A DNA stretch of 64,000 nucleotides from an uncultured Eubacteriales bacterium (GCA_934552855.1 CAKTEU010000005.1:1-64000); one strand, 5' to 3'; numbered from the stretch's first letter, positions 1 through 7,570 are shown. Numbers and translations are program-made. Notes: generated by a model from the sequence alone, not told the origin.

Positions 1-69
1 GCAGCCGCCTGACGGCGACTGCTAAACATTTCTGTTTTATCTTTTTACCCCAACTATTGACATAGAGCC
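1..69 (-). mobile_element. Terminal segment of an insertion sequence, cut by the window edge
   Basis: Bases 47-69 match bases 30351-30373 with one difference (accccaactattgaca, then t or g, then agagcc). At 30351 the same sequence is the upstream end of an IS1634/IS4-like transposase remnant. Here the element would extend leftwards out of the window. No transposase reading frame is visible in the 69 bases. In both places the element end abuts the A-run of a terminator. The assignment rests on this shared repeat only. Confidence 0.5.
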
Positions 70-76
70 GAAAAAA

Positions 77-94
77 CCACCGGGAAACCGATGG
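77..94 (-). terminator. Rho-independent terminator of small peptide gene A
   Basis: On the minus strand CCATCGG pairs with CCGGTGG around a short loop, followed by a run of T (bases 76-71). It lies 19 bases after the stop codon of the peptide gene at 113-232. Confidence 0.7.
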
Positions 95-112
95 CTTTTA
101 TCTTACAATCAA

Positions 113-232
113 TTATTCACCCTTCTTGAAAAGGTTCTTGAAGAAATCACTGATGAGAGCGATGATGTCAGCAGCTTTGCCTTCCTTGCAATATTCAAGG
201 ATGTTCTTTACAAGATCAAGTACTTTATCCAT
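113..232 (-). CDS. Small leaderless amphipathic peptide A (39 aa)
   Basis: This 39-residue peptide starts MDKVLDLVKNILEYCKEGKA and ends in DFFKNLFKKGE. Hydrophobic residues recur every three to four positions, so it should form one or two amphipathic helices; acidic and basic residues balance at seven each. There is no signal peptide. The start is fixed by AAAGGAGGAGACCATA just before the ATG; a longer frame to 304 would run back through the promoter. It resembles phenol-soluble modulins in size and character, but no homology is shown. It has its own promoter and terminator and is the last of a group of related peptide genes. Function is unknown: secreted surfactant or toxin, signal, or membrane-stress peptide are possibilities. 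Confidence 0.7.
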   Translation of the reverse strand: MDKVLDLVKNILEYCKEGKAADIIALISDFFKNLFKKGE

Positions 233-275
233 TATGGTCTCCTCCTTTAAAGTGTCAGTTCTTAACTGCAAGAAA

Positions 276-304
276 ATATTAACACATTGTGAACAAAAAG
301 TCAA
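276..304 (-). promoter_or_regulatory. Promoter of small peptide gene A (shared design)
   Basis: Minus strand TTGACT, 17-base spacer, TAATAT. The spacer carries GTTCACAATGTGT and the downstream leader reads TTGCAGTTAAGAACTGAC. The same arrangement precedes the peptide genes at 436, 717 and 3083. Confidence 0.75.
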
Positions 305-390
305 CAGTTTTTTCTATTTTTTTGAAGTTTTTCTAACTTTTTTCTAATCTTTTCTAACCACACTTAATCATTCTATTCGCGACAGCAAAA

Positions 391-409
391 GCGGCCGCCA
401 CAGCGACCG
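391..409 (-). terminator. Terminator after the frameshifted peptide copy
   Basis: Minus strand CGGTCGC-TGTG-GCGGCCG followed by CTTTT. Seven base pairs including one G-T. Confidence 0.5.
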
Positions 410-435
410 TTTTTGTTATGGATTAAATTTTATTC

Positions 436-553
436 TCAGCGAGGCTGAACGGGATTTTTAAAGAGTGATGTAATGTATTCAATAAAATCTTCAACTTTAA
501 AATCCTTGAAAAATCCGAGTACGTCTTTCACAAAAGCAATAATCTTATCCCAT
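436..553 (-). pseudogene. Frameshifted small amphipathic peptide gene B
   Basis: Promoter, ribosome site (GGAGG, 8 bases from ATG) and terminator match those of the neighbouring peptide genes. The first codons read ATG GGA TAA, giving a dipeptide. Removing one G from the GGG at bases 549-551 restores a 38-residue peptide that begins MDKIIAFVKDVLGFFKDF and ends FKNPVQPR, clearly a relative of peptide A. The copy is therefore broken by a single inserted base, or the base is a sequencing error in a short homopolymer. No other start codon with a ribosome site was found. Confidence 0.6.
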
Positions 554-601
554 TTTTAAGTCCTCCGAATAAAAATTTTATGTAGCTTTAACTACAAGCA
601 A

Positions 602-630
602 ATATTAACATATCGTGAACAAAGTATCAA
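602..630 (-). promoter_or_regulatory. Promoter of frameshifted peptide gene B
   Basis: Minus strand TTGATA, 17 bases containing GTTCACGATATGT, then TAATAT. Same design as the promoters at 276, 879 and 3236. Confidence 0.65.
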
Positions 631-673
631 CTGTTTTTGTCAATTTAAGTTTTATTAATTTTTTGGCAAAAAA

Positions 674-697
674 GTCGGCCGCCATCCGGCAGCCGAC
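674..697 (-). terminator. Terminator of small peptide gene C
   Basis: Minus strand GTCGGCTGCC-GGAT-GGCGGCCGAC followed by six T, 19 bases after the stop of the gene at 717-827. Confidence 0.8.
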
Positions 698-716
698 ACA
701 TCAGTAAAAATCAAAA

Positions 717-827
717 TTAATAGGGAGCAACAATGATTTTATCAATAAAGCCTTTGATGATTTCAATAATTTTTGCTGCTTTGAATTCTTTAAGATAATC
801 GAGAATTTTTTGTGCAAGTTCCATCAT
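717..827 (-). CDS. Small leaderless amphipathic peptide C (36 aa)
   Basis: This 36-residue peptide starts MMELAQKILDYLKEFKAAKI and continues with alternating Ile-rich and Lys/Glu positions to IIVAPY. It has the same hydrophobic periodicity as peptides A and B and no signal peptide. GGAGG lies 8 bases before the first of two ATG codons, which decides the start. It has its own promoter (879-907) and terminator (674-697), so it is a single-gene unit immediately downstream of the secreted hydrolase-like gene. The function is unknown. Confidence 0.7.
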   Translation of the reverse strand: MMELAQKILDYLKEFKAAKIIEIIKGFIDKIIVAPY

Positions 828-878
828 ATTAGTTTCCTCCAATAAATAATTTAAGTGTCAGTTCTTAACTGCAAGCAA

Positions 879-907
879 GTATTAACATATTGTGAATATT
901 TTGTCAA
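879..907 (-). promoter_or_regulatory. Promoter of small peptide gene C
   Basis: Minus strand TTGACA, 17 bases with ATTCACAATATGT, TAATAC. The leader contains TTGCAGTTAAGAACTGACAC, almost identical to that of gene A. Confidence 0.75.
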
Positions 908-949
908 TAGTTTTAACAAAATATTCTTTGCGTTTTTTGCAGCATAATT

Positions 950-2551
950 TCAAACACCATTAAATCCTTTTTTGCCTGTCATTGCTTTTGTAATAAGATT
1001 TATAAGTGCCGTGAGGAAACGGAAAAGAGATGAGAAGAAGTCTTTACTATAAAGATTATCGGAAGATGCAAGGCCCTTAATTTCATTGAGAGAACCATTG
1101 CTTTCAGAATAAACCATAAACTGAGTATATCCATATTCTTTCATGTTTTCAACAGTCGGCTGGACTTTGCTTTTGATGAGCTTTTCTTTGAACTGTTCAA
1201 TAGAATAAGGAAATTCAGCATGACTGCAGTCTCTGATAAACCATGTGTTATCCGGGAAAAGACAGGTTGATGCATCAATTTTTTTGTCAGCTGAAATATA
1301 TTTACTGTCATGCGAAGCAATATATTTTTCGGAAAGTGTCTCAGTAATATTTGAGCAGGTTGCACCAAACGAAAGTGCCTTTGTTTCAATTCTTCCGTCG
1401 CCCTGAACACGGCAATTCTTTTCAACCGGAAGAAGATTGTCACCGTACTTCGCAATTACCGAAATGTTGATTCCGCTGTTCTTTGCATTGGTAAGAATCT
1501 TCTCTGAATTTACCTGAACGTTGTAATGATAGTTATCAATCTTAGTGATATAACCTGCGTACTCATTCTTATCAACGGTGTAATAACCGTCCGAATTCTC
1601 TTTGAAAAGCTGTTCCTTGGCAACTTCATAATAACGGTCATCAATCATTGCCCAGTAAGTCGGGAAGAAGAAAACGTGGGTTGCAAGGCGAGGTACCATA
1701 TAATCTTTAATTTGATTATAGATATAAGTAAACATTTCTGTTCCGTAACCGAGAACTTTAAGCTGATAAAGGAATGAACAGAAAGTGCCGATGAAAACTT
1801 CAAGTTCGCCGCCGTATTCGGTATTGTTGAAAAAGCGATCCGGGCCGTTCATATAATAAGTAACAAATTCATCAATTGCCTTATCATCAAAATAAATCTG
1901 ATTGGCAAAAAGTGCACCTACGGTCTGTGAACCCGCAACGGTCGGAACATAAAGGACGATGTTTGCAATATCGTCTTTTGCTTCGTCACCGACAAGATAA
2001 AGATATGCAGTTACAATAACGGAACCGAGGCAACGTGAGTCGATGTTAATCTTGTCGCAATTATTTATACGCTTCACTTCCTTGATATACTCTTTAAGAA
2101 GTGCAGCGGTTTCAAGCGGATCAACTCGCCAATCCCACTGGAAGCTATAGTCGCTTGAAGGAGCAAGCGCAGTTCCGACTTTCCATTCGCCGCCGTTCGT
2201 TCCGTCTTTTGCGTCTCCGTTTTCATCGAGCTGAATCATTTCAAAAAGCGGAGTGATTTTGTCACAGATTACTCTGCTGTAATTTTCCCAATTCTGAGTG
2301 ACAAAAGTTTTTGAAAGCTCCTGAACCATAATCGGGACGAGTGATTTTGCGTATTCAATCTCGCTGAAGGACGGGTCCGGATTTGTATAAATCTGCTTTC
2401 CGTCTTTGTCATACACCAGAGAGGATCTGCCGTGAATATGGATTGTCGGATAATCGTTAGTTTCCAACGCAGCGAAGCTCGGAACAACGAGAGCGAACAC
2501 CATAATAAGTGAAAGGAAAACGCTGATTGATTTTTTGAAAACCCTGTTCAT
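950..2551 (-). CDS. Secreted alpha/beta-hydrolase-like protein with amphipathic C-terminal tail
   Basis: The 533-residue protein has a clear signal peptide (residues 1-28: Lys-rich start, hydrophobic core, cleavage near SFAA). IHIHGRSS (37-44) looks like the oxyanion-hole strand of lipases. NIDSRCLGS (169-177) sits where alpha/beta hydrolases carry G-x-S-x-G, so Cys174 would be the nucleophile. DCSHAEFP near residue 444 could supply the histidine. The fold assignment is inferred from these motifs; a substrate cannot be named. The last 30 residues (DFFSSLFRFLTALINLITKA onwards) form an amphipathic helix much like the free peptides encoded on both sides. The start has AAGGAGATC upstream and a promoter at 2588-2616. 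Confidence 0.6.
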   Translation of the reverse strand: MNRVFKKSISVFLSLIMVFALVVPSFAALETNDYPTIHIHGRSSLVYDKDGKQIYTNPDPSFSEIEYAKSLVPIMVQELSKTFVTQNWENYSRVICDKITPLFEMIQLDENGDAKDGTNGGEWKVGTALAPSSDYSFQWDWRVDPLETAALLKEYIKEVKRINNCDKINIDSRCLGSVIVTAYLYLVGDEAKDDIANIVLYVPTVAGSQTVGALFANQIYFDDKAIDEFVTYYMNGPDRFFNNTEYGGELEVFIGTFCSFLYQLKVLGYGTEMFTYIYNQIKDYMVPRLATHVFFFPTYWAMIDDRYYEVAKEQLFKENSDGYYTVDKNEYAGYITKIDNYHYNVQVNSEKILTNAKNSGINISVIAKYGDNLLPVEKNCRVQGDGRIETKALSFGATCSNITETLSEKYIASHDSKYISADKKIDASTCLFPDNTWFIRDCSHAEFPYSIEQFKEKLIKSKVQPTVENMKEYGYTQFMVYSESNGSLNEIKGLASSDNLYSKDFFSSLFRFLTALINLITKAMTGKKGFNGV

Positions 2552-2587
2552 TGTTAAAGATCTCCTTAAATTAAAATACCCAAAAAT

Positions 2588-2616
2588 ATTTTATCATAAA
2601 TTTACAGTTTCTTCAA
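2588..2616 (-). promoter_or_regulatory. Promoter of the secreted hydrolase-like gene
   Basis: Minus strand TTGAAG, 17-base spacer, TAAAAT. Its spacer does not carry the element shared by the peptide promoters. Confidence 0.5.
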
Positions 2617-2750
2617 CATTTATAAAAAAAAATATCCAATTAAACTTTATTAAACTTCTGAAGTGCCGACCGCTTCGGCCGCTCAAAAAAGCGTTCCCGC
2701 AAAAAATCGGTGAGCCGATAAAAGCGAAAAAGCTGTTTTTCCAAAAAAAT

Positions 2751-2778
2751 AAGAACCGGCACTTGCGTGTCGGTTCTT
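2751..2778 (-). terminator. Terminator of the triple peptide unit
   Basis: Minus strand AAGAACCGACAC-GCAA-GTGCCGGTTCTT followed by ATTTTTTT. Confidence 0.85.
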
Positions 2779-2791
2779 AAAGAGTAAAATC

Positions 2792-2893
2792 TTATTTGAT
2801 GAGCATAATGAAATATTCCTTAATGCGATCGATGATCTGCTGGAACGAAAGACCTTTGATTTCTTCAAAGAAAGTCTTAATCTTGTCAAGCAT
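2792..2893 (-). CDS. Small amphipathic peptide D3 (33 aa), third of a tandem triplet
   Basis: It starts MLDKIKTFFEEIKGLSFQQI and ends FIMLIK. It differs from its two upstream copies only at Thr7, Asp22 and Tyr27 (Ala, Glu and His in the others). GGAGG stands 8 bases before the ATG. There is no signal peptide and no Cys. The predicted structure is an amphipathic helix with a short turn at Gly14-Leu-Ser. It is the last gene before the terminator at 2751-2778. The function is unknown. Confidence 0.7.
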   Translation of the reverse strand: MLDKIKTFFEEIKGLSFQQIIDRIKEYFIMLIK

Positions 2894-2938
2894 TGTTATA
2901 TCCTCCTTGTTAAAATTTTTATTCATTTAAAAAATCAC

Positions 2939-3040
2939 TTATTTAATGAGCATGATGAAATGTTCCTTAATGCGCTCGATGATCTGCTGGAACGAAAGAC
3001 CTTTGATTTCTTCAAAGAAAGCCTTAATCTTGTCAAGCAT
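2939..3040 (-). CDS. Small amphipathic peptide D2 (33 aa)
   Basis: Starts MLDKIKAFFEEIKGLSFQQI. Its protein is identical to the copy at 3083-3184 although the DNA differs at several third codon positions, which suggests selection on the peptide. A GGAGG ribosome site lies just upstream. No promoter is seen between the copies, so the triplet is probably one transcript. Confidence 0.7.
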   Translation of the reverse strand: MLDKIKAFFEEIKGLSFQQIIERIKEHFIMLIK

Positions 3041-3082
3041 TGCAATTTCCTCCTTTAATTAATATTTTATGAAGTTGAAAGC

Positions 3083-3184
3083 TTATTTAATGAGCATAAT
3101 GAAGTGTTCCTTAATGCGCTCAATGATCTGCTGGAACGAAAGACCTTTGATTTCTTCAAAGAAAGCCTTAATCTTATCAAGCAT
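3083..3184 (-). CDS. Small amphipathic peptide D1 (33 aa), first of the triplet
   Basis: Starts MLDKIKAFFEEIKGLSFQQI and ends EHFIMLIK. AAGGAGGAC lies 6-8 bases before the ATG. The shared-design promoter at 3236-3264 drives this copy and, by position, the two below it. Length, lack of a leader and the amphipathic pattern match peptides A-C. Producing three near-identical copies suggests that dose matters, as with secreted surfactant-like peptides, but this is inference. Confidence 0.7.
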   Translation of the reverse strand: MLDKIKAFFEEIKGLSFQQIIERIKEHFIMLIK

Positions 3185-3235
3185 TGTTATGTCCTCCTTA
3201 GTAATTTTTAATTCAGTCTTCCTAACTGCAACTAA

Positions 3236-3264
3236 AGATTAACATATTATGAACAATTTGTCAA
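3236..3264 (-). promoter_or_regulatory. Promoter of the triple peptide unit
   Basis: Minus strand TTGACA, 17 bases with GTTCATAATATGT, TAATCT, then a leader with TTGCAGTTA. Same design as 276, 602 and 879. Confidence 0.75.
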
Positions 3265-3403
3265 GAGATTTTTTACATTTTTTTAACTTTTAATAAACCT
3301 TAATAACATCTCGCGACAAATCCCCTGCTTTCATCCGATTTTGCACTCAATTTATGAATGAATCATGACTTTGAACATCGCCGCTTTGCCTTCTCTTCAA
3401 GGC

Positions 3404-4789
3404 TCAGTTATGAAAATCTTTGAACGGAAGGAAGGCGTTCGTGTTGTCGAACTCTCCCATATTATAAAGAAGGTCGGCAAAAACGTCTTTAAGCTCAACC
3501 GGATTTCCGAAGTAATCCTTGAGCTTTATGAACTTCGGAACTCTTGAAAGGATTGCCATGAAGCTCTTATATTCCGCCGTGTCCGGAGTGTACCTTCTGA
3601 TTCCCGAATAAAGATTGACAACAAGGGCGAGGAAGAAGTCCTTGACTTTTACGTCCTTTACGAGCGGGTCGATTTTTGAGGAAACGAAAAGCAGCTTTCC
3701 GAGCGAACCGAAGGTCAGATTATTGACAATCTTTCCGAGCGTTTTCAAAAGCGGTTCAAGCTTTTCAACCGTTTTTGCGTCCATGCTGAAACCGTTGGCA
3801 AGAAGTTTGAAGTGCTCCATGTCGTTTTCCATTGAATCAAAAATATCCCTGAGCATGAAAAGGAAATGCTCCTTCATATACTCCTCGGTCGTCATTCCCT
3901 TCATGTCCCAGTCAAAGGTTTTGAGGTTATGGGTTTTTACGTCGATTCCGTCTTCGGTAACCGTCATTTTTCTGTACGGTGCCGGATGGCCGACGATTGA
4001 ACCGGTATTAATATGATAAAGGCGGTTTCCTCTCGGCGTGTCGATATGCGTGATTGACTGCATATGCGTGTGGCCGGTGAAGCAATACTGAATTCCGAGG
4101 TCGGCAAACATCGGAGCAACGGTTTCGTAATCGCCGAGCATATCACGATGAGAGAAAAGCGGATAAATAACTCCCGGCGGAAGCATCGGATGATGCGTTA
4201 CGGCAATCACCTTTTCACCGTCCGAGTTCGCTTCCTTAACCTGATTCTTAATCCAGTCAATAAGCGTTTCGTCATAGCCGCAAAAGCCCCTTCCGTTTCC
4301 GTCATCATTGAGAAGAAGGAAACGCCAGCCGGGTACCATCTTGACAGCGTATGAATAAGACGGAACGTGCTCGGAAACGGCCTCGTTCCAGCCGAACTCG
4401 GCGTATACTTTGCGAAGCTCGTCACGGGGATATTCTTCAAGCTTGAAGTCGCCGATTTCGGTATAGCCTCTTGCATTGTTGTCAAAATCATGCGTTGCAA
4501 AAGTGAGGAAAACTCGTTTTCCCGCTTCTTTAAGTTTTTTAAGCTTTTCAACAAGAAGGTCGTGGCTGACCTTTTCGCCGTCGTAGGTGACGTCGCCGGA
4601 GATGATTACGATTTCGTTATCCTTGTCATCGGCAATCTCCTTGAATGCCGCATCAATGATTGCTCCTGATTCGGCAACGCATTTTTGATCCGTTTCACAG
4701 CGAAGCGCAAAGTATTTTCCGTACGAACCGATAACTTCGTTTGCATAATAGTGGAGGTCGGTTATCTGGTAAAAATTAAACTTTTCCAT
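3404..4789 (-). CDS. Cytoplasmic calcineurin-like metallophosphoesterase at the end of the inositol operon
   Basis: The 461-residue protein carries the metallophosphoesterase motifs in order: TDLHY (D-x-H), SGDVTYDG (GD), a variant third motif ATHDFD where GNHD is usual, THHPML and TGHTH. The C-terminal third is helical and unassigned. There is no signal peptide. ATG at 4789 is chosen because AAAGGAAG precedes it; the longer frame from 4807 overlaps that site. It lies 23 bases after iolE, so it is probably cotranscribed with the inositol genes. A role in releasing phosphate from an inositol phosphate or a cyclic phosphodiester would fit but is inference; the substrate is unknown. Confidence 0.75.
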   Translation of the reverse strand: MEKFNFYQITDLHYYANEVIGSYGKYFALRCETDQKCVAESGAIIDAAFKEIADDKDNEIVIISGDVTYDGEKVSHDLLVEKLKKLKEAGKRVFLTFATHDFDNNARGYTEIGDFKLEEYPRDELRKVYAEFGWNEAVSEHVPSYSYAVKMVPGWRFLLLNDDGNGRGFCGYDETLIDWIKNQVKEANSDGEKVIAVTHHPMLPPGVIYPLFSHRDMLGDYETVAPMFADLGIQYCFTGHTHMQSITHIDTPRGNRLYHINTGSIVGHPAPYRKMTVTEDGIDVKTHNLKTFDWDMKGMTTEEYMKEHFLFMLRDIFDSMENDMEHFKLLANGFSMDAKTVEKLEPLLKTLGKIVNNLTFGSLGKLLFVSSKIDPLVKDVKVKDFFLALVVNLYSGIRRYTPDTAEYKSFMAILSRVPKFIKLKDYFGNPVELKDVFADLLYNMGEFDNTNAFLPFKDFHN

Positions 4790-4812
4790 TGGCGAACTTC
4801 CTTTCAAATATA

Positions 4813-5706
4813 TTAAAGACCGGTCTTTTCTCTGATATAATTTCTTGCGAGGACGGCGTATTCAAACGGGTTTGCCTTTGCCGGATCCTGCTCCGCTTCA
4901 ACAACAACCCAGCCTTCGTAGTCGGCTTCGGCAAGAATGTCAAAAACGGGGGTAAAGTCGAAGTCTCCGTCGCCGGGAACGGTGAACGAACCCGCACGAA
5001 CGCAGTCAAGGAAGCTGTAGCCCTTAACCTTCGCTTCGTCAATCACGTTTTGGCGGATGCTCTTGAGATGAACGTGCTTAACACGGTGAACATACTTTTT
5101 GAGTACGGCAACCGCATCTTCGCCGCTGAAAGCAAGATGGCCGGTGTCGAAAAGAAGATAAACAAGGTCGGGGTCGGTGATTTCCATGAGTCTGTCGATT
5201 TCTTCGGTGGTCTGAACGCCCGTTCCCATGTGGTGATGAACGGTGAAATACATTCCCTTTTCCTTTGCAAGGCGTCCCATCTCGTTAAAGCCCTTTGCAA
5301 CAAGCGCCCACTGCTCGTCGGTATAGACAGGCTTTTCGCCGAAGATTGAAACGGGCTTTCCCTGAATGCTGTTTCCCTGCTCGGAAGCGCCGATAACTTT
5401 TGCGCCGAGTGCGTGAAGAAAATCTCTGTGCTTGATGAAGGCCTCAATCGTTGCGTCATAACCTTCGGAAAGAAGGAGCGAGGAGAACCATGCGTTGCAG
5501 ATTCTCATTCCTCTGACGTCAAGCTTATGCTTGAGGGTTTCAACGTCCTTCGGATACTTATTTCCGATTTCGCTTCCGGTGAAGCCGGCAAGAGCCATTT
5601 CGCTGACGCACTGTTCAAAAGTATTTTCCGCACCGAGGTCGGGAAGGTCGTCGTTCGTCCAGGCAATCGGGGCAATTGCAAGCTGAACCTTTTCTTTGTT
5701 AAGCAT
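4813..5706 (-). CDS. iolE: 2-keto-myo-inositol dehydratase (IolE)
   Basis: IolE removes water from scyllo-inosose (2-keto-myo-inositol) to give the 3,5/4-trihydroxycyclohexane-1,2-dione, the second step of inositol breakdown. The 297-residue protein is a xylose-isomerase-like TIM barrel of normal length. It begins with the family-typical LAIAPIAWTNDDLPDLG, has HHHMGTGVQT in the middle and FDTGH, HVHLKS and VPGDGDFDF as metal and substrate motifs. AAAGGAG precedes the ATG. It follows iolD by 18 bases in the same operon. Confidence 0.93.
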   Translation of the reverse strand: MLNKEKVQLAIAPIAWTNDDLPDLGAENTFEQCVSEMALAGFTGSEIGNKYPKDVETLKHKLDVRGMRICNAWFSSLLLSEGYDATIEAFIKHRDFLHALGAKVIGASEQGNSIQGKPVSIFGEKPVYTDEQWALVAKGFNEMGRLAKEKGMYFTVHHHMGTGVQTTEEIDRLMEITDPDLVYLLFDTGHLAFSGEDAVAVLKKYVHRVKHVHLKSIRQNVIDEAKVKGYSFLDCVRAGSFTVPGDGDFDFTPVFDILAEADYEGWVVVEAEQDPAKANPFEYAVLARNYIREKTGL

Positions 5707-5724
5707 TGTTATTTCTCCTTTTTA

Positions 5725-7566
5725 TTAATAAAGTCTTGCTTTTGCAATGTTTTCTTTCATGTCCTCATATGCCCTTTGAACGGTTTTGCTCGTTGAAACC
5801 TCGGCAACGCCGACTCTCCACCACGAATCATAGCCGTCCGACATGGACTTATGGGCAACCTTAATATCGAAAAGGCAGGGAACGGACTGCTTTTTTGAAT
5901 CCTCAAGGGCGGCGTAAAGCTCCTCTTCGTTTGAAACACGGTACGCCTTGCAGCCGTAGCCTTCTGCGATTTTTGCGTAATCGGTGACGATAACCTCACC
6001 GTCAAGGCCGGTTTTTGTTCTTCTTGTGAAGCGGGTTCCGAAGGTTTCGGTTCCCTGATTGTTCTGAAGGTTTTCAATGCAGCCCCAACCGCTGTTGTCA
6101 AAGAGCATGACATTGATTTTTGCCTTTTCCTGAACGGCGGTGTAAAGCTCGCTGTGAAGCATCAGGAACGAGCCGTCTCCGACCATTGTGTAAACCTCCC
6201 TTTCGGGGCAGGCAAGTTTTGCGCCGAGTGCGCCGCAAATTTCGTATCCCATGCAGGAAAAGCCGTATTCAACGTGATAGGTATACTCACCCTTCGACTT
6301 CCAAAGTCTTTGCATACAGCCGGGAAGCGAACCGGAAGAGGCGATTGCGATTGCGTCGTTTTCAACGCATTCGTTGATGATTCCGAGAGCACGGGTCTGC
6401 GAAAAGCCGTTTTCAAGCTTTACGCCGTAGCAACGGTCAATTTCCTCAAAGAAATCTGCCTGAGCTTTTTTGTATTCGTCCGTCCATTCGGATTTATAGC
6501 CGTCAAGCTTTGCGGAAATTTTTTCAAGCGACTTTTTTGCGTCGGCAATGACGGCAACGCTGTCCATTTTGAAAGCGTCGAAGGCGCAAACATTGATCGA
6601 AAGCATTTTTACGTCCGGATTCTGGAAGCCCCATTTTGAGCAGGTTGTGAAATCGGTGAGCCTCGTTCCGACGGCAATGACGAGATCCGTCTGCTTTGCG
6701 ATTGCGTTTGCCGCTCCCGTTCCGGTAACGCCGCAACCGCCCATGTTGAGCGGATGGTTCCACGGAATCTGACCTTTGCCGGCCTGGGTTTCGCCGATTG
6801 GGATATTGAACTTTTCGGCGAATGCGAGAGCCGATTTAAAGCTTTCGCTGTAAGTTACGCCTCCGCCGACAATCATCATCGGCTTTTTGGCGTTTCTTAT
6901 CATCTCTGCCGCCGCATCGGTTTCACGCTCACAGGGGATTCTTCTGTCCATATACCAAACACGTTTTTGAAGGAAGTGGTCGGGATAATCAAACGCTTCG
7001 GCCTCAACGTCCTGCGGCATTGCGATGCAGACCGCACCGGTATCGGCAGGGTCCGTGAGAACACGCATTGCGTTGATGCAGGCGGTCATGAGTTGTTCGG
7101 GGCGGTTGATTCTGTCCCAATATTTGCAGACGGGTTTGAATGCGTCATTAGCCGTGATTGCAACGGAGGTCGGCTGTTCAATCTGCTGAAGAACCGGATC
7201 CGGCTGACGGCAGGCAAAAGTGTCGCCCGGAAGAACAAGAAGAGGAATTCTGTTCGCCGTTGCGGTTCCGCAAGCGGTTACCATGTTGAGTGCGCCGGGG
7301 CCGATTGAAGAAGTGCAGGCGATTATCTCACGTCTTTTTTTCTGCTTTGCAAAAGCGATTGCGGCGTGAGCCATGCCCTGTTCGTTATGTCCCTGATAAT
7401 AAGTAAGCGAATGTCCGCCCTGTTCAAGAGCCTGACCGATTCCGACAACACAGCCGTGGCCGAAGATGCCAAAGACACCTTTGACAAACTTTGTCTCTTT
7501 TCCGTCAAAGGAAACATACTGGTTGTCAAGAAATTTTACCAAAGCTTGAGCCATTGTAAGTTTCAT
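5725..7566 (-). CDS. iolD: 3D-(3,5/4)-trihydroxycyclohexane-1,2-dione hydrolase (IolD)
   Basis: IolD is a thiamine-diphosphate enzyme that opens the ring of the cyclic dione to 5-deoxy-glucuronate. The 613 residues show the acetolactate-synthase-like order: the N-terminal Pyr domain with FGIFGHGCVVGIGQ, a central Rossmann-like domain, and a C-terminal PP domain with the GDGSF thiamine-diphosphate motif (VGDGSFLML) and a downstream Asn (FDNSGWG). The length is normal. A GGAGAA ribosome site precedes the ATG. It starts 4 bases after iolB ends. Confidence 0.95.
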   Translation of the reverse strand: MKLTMAQALVKFLDNQYVSFDGKETKFVKGVFGIFGHGCVVGIGQALEQGGHSLTYYQGHNEQGMAHAAIAFAKQKKRREIIACTSSIGPGALNMVTACGTATANRIPLLVLPGDTFACRQPDPVLQQIEQPTSVAITANDAFKPVCKYWDRINRPEQLMTACINAMRVLTDPADTGAVCIAMPQDVEAEAFDYPDHFLQKRVWYMDRRIPCERETDAAAEMIRNAKKPMMIVGGGVTYSESFKSALAFAEKFNIPIGETQAGKGQIPWNHPLNMGGCGVTGTGAANAIAKQTDLVIAVGTRLTDFTTCSKWGFQNPDVKMLSINVCAFDAFKMDSVAVIADAKKSLEKISAKLDGYKSEWTDEYKKAQADFFEEIDRCYGVKLENGFSQTRALGIINECVENDAIAIASSGSLPGCMQRLWKSKGEYTYHVEYGFSCMGYEICGALGAKLACPEREVYTMVGDGSFLMLHSELYTAVQEKAKINVMLFDNSGWGCIENLQNNQGTETFGTRFTRRTKTGLDGEVIVTDYAKIAEGYGCKAYRVSNEEELYAALEDSKKQSVPCLFDIKVAHKSMSDGYDSWWRVGVAEVSTSKTVQRAYEDMKENIAKARLY

Positions 7567-7570
7567 TCGA

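Larger units (their letters stand above)
2792..3200 (-). repeat. Three tandem repeats of about 145 bp, each one peptide gene
   Basis: Start codons are at 2893, 3040 and 3184, so the unit length is 144-147 bases. The coding parts are nearly identical; the spacers share the ribosome site but diverge elsewhere. Confidence 0.85.

Noticed and set aside
2792..3184. The tandem peptide repeats as a CRISPR array
   Set aside because: Units are 145 bases with coding frames and ribosome sites. There are no short repeats with unique spacers of constant length, and no cas genes.
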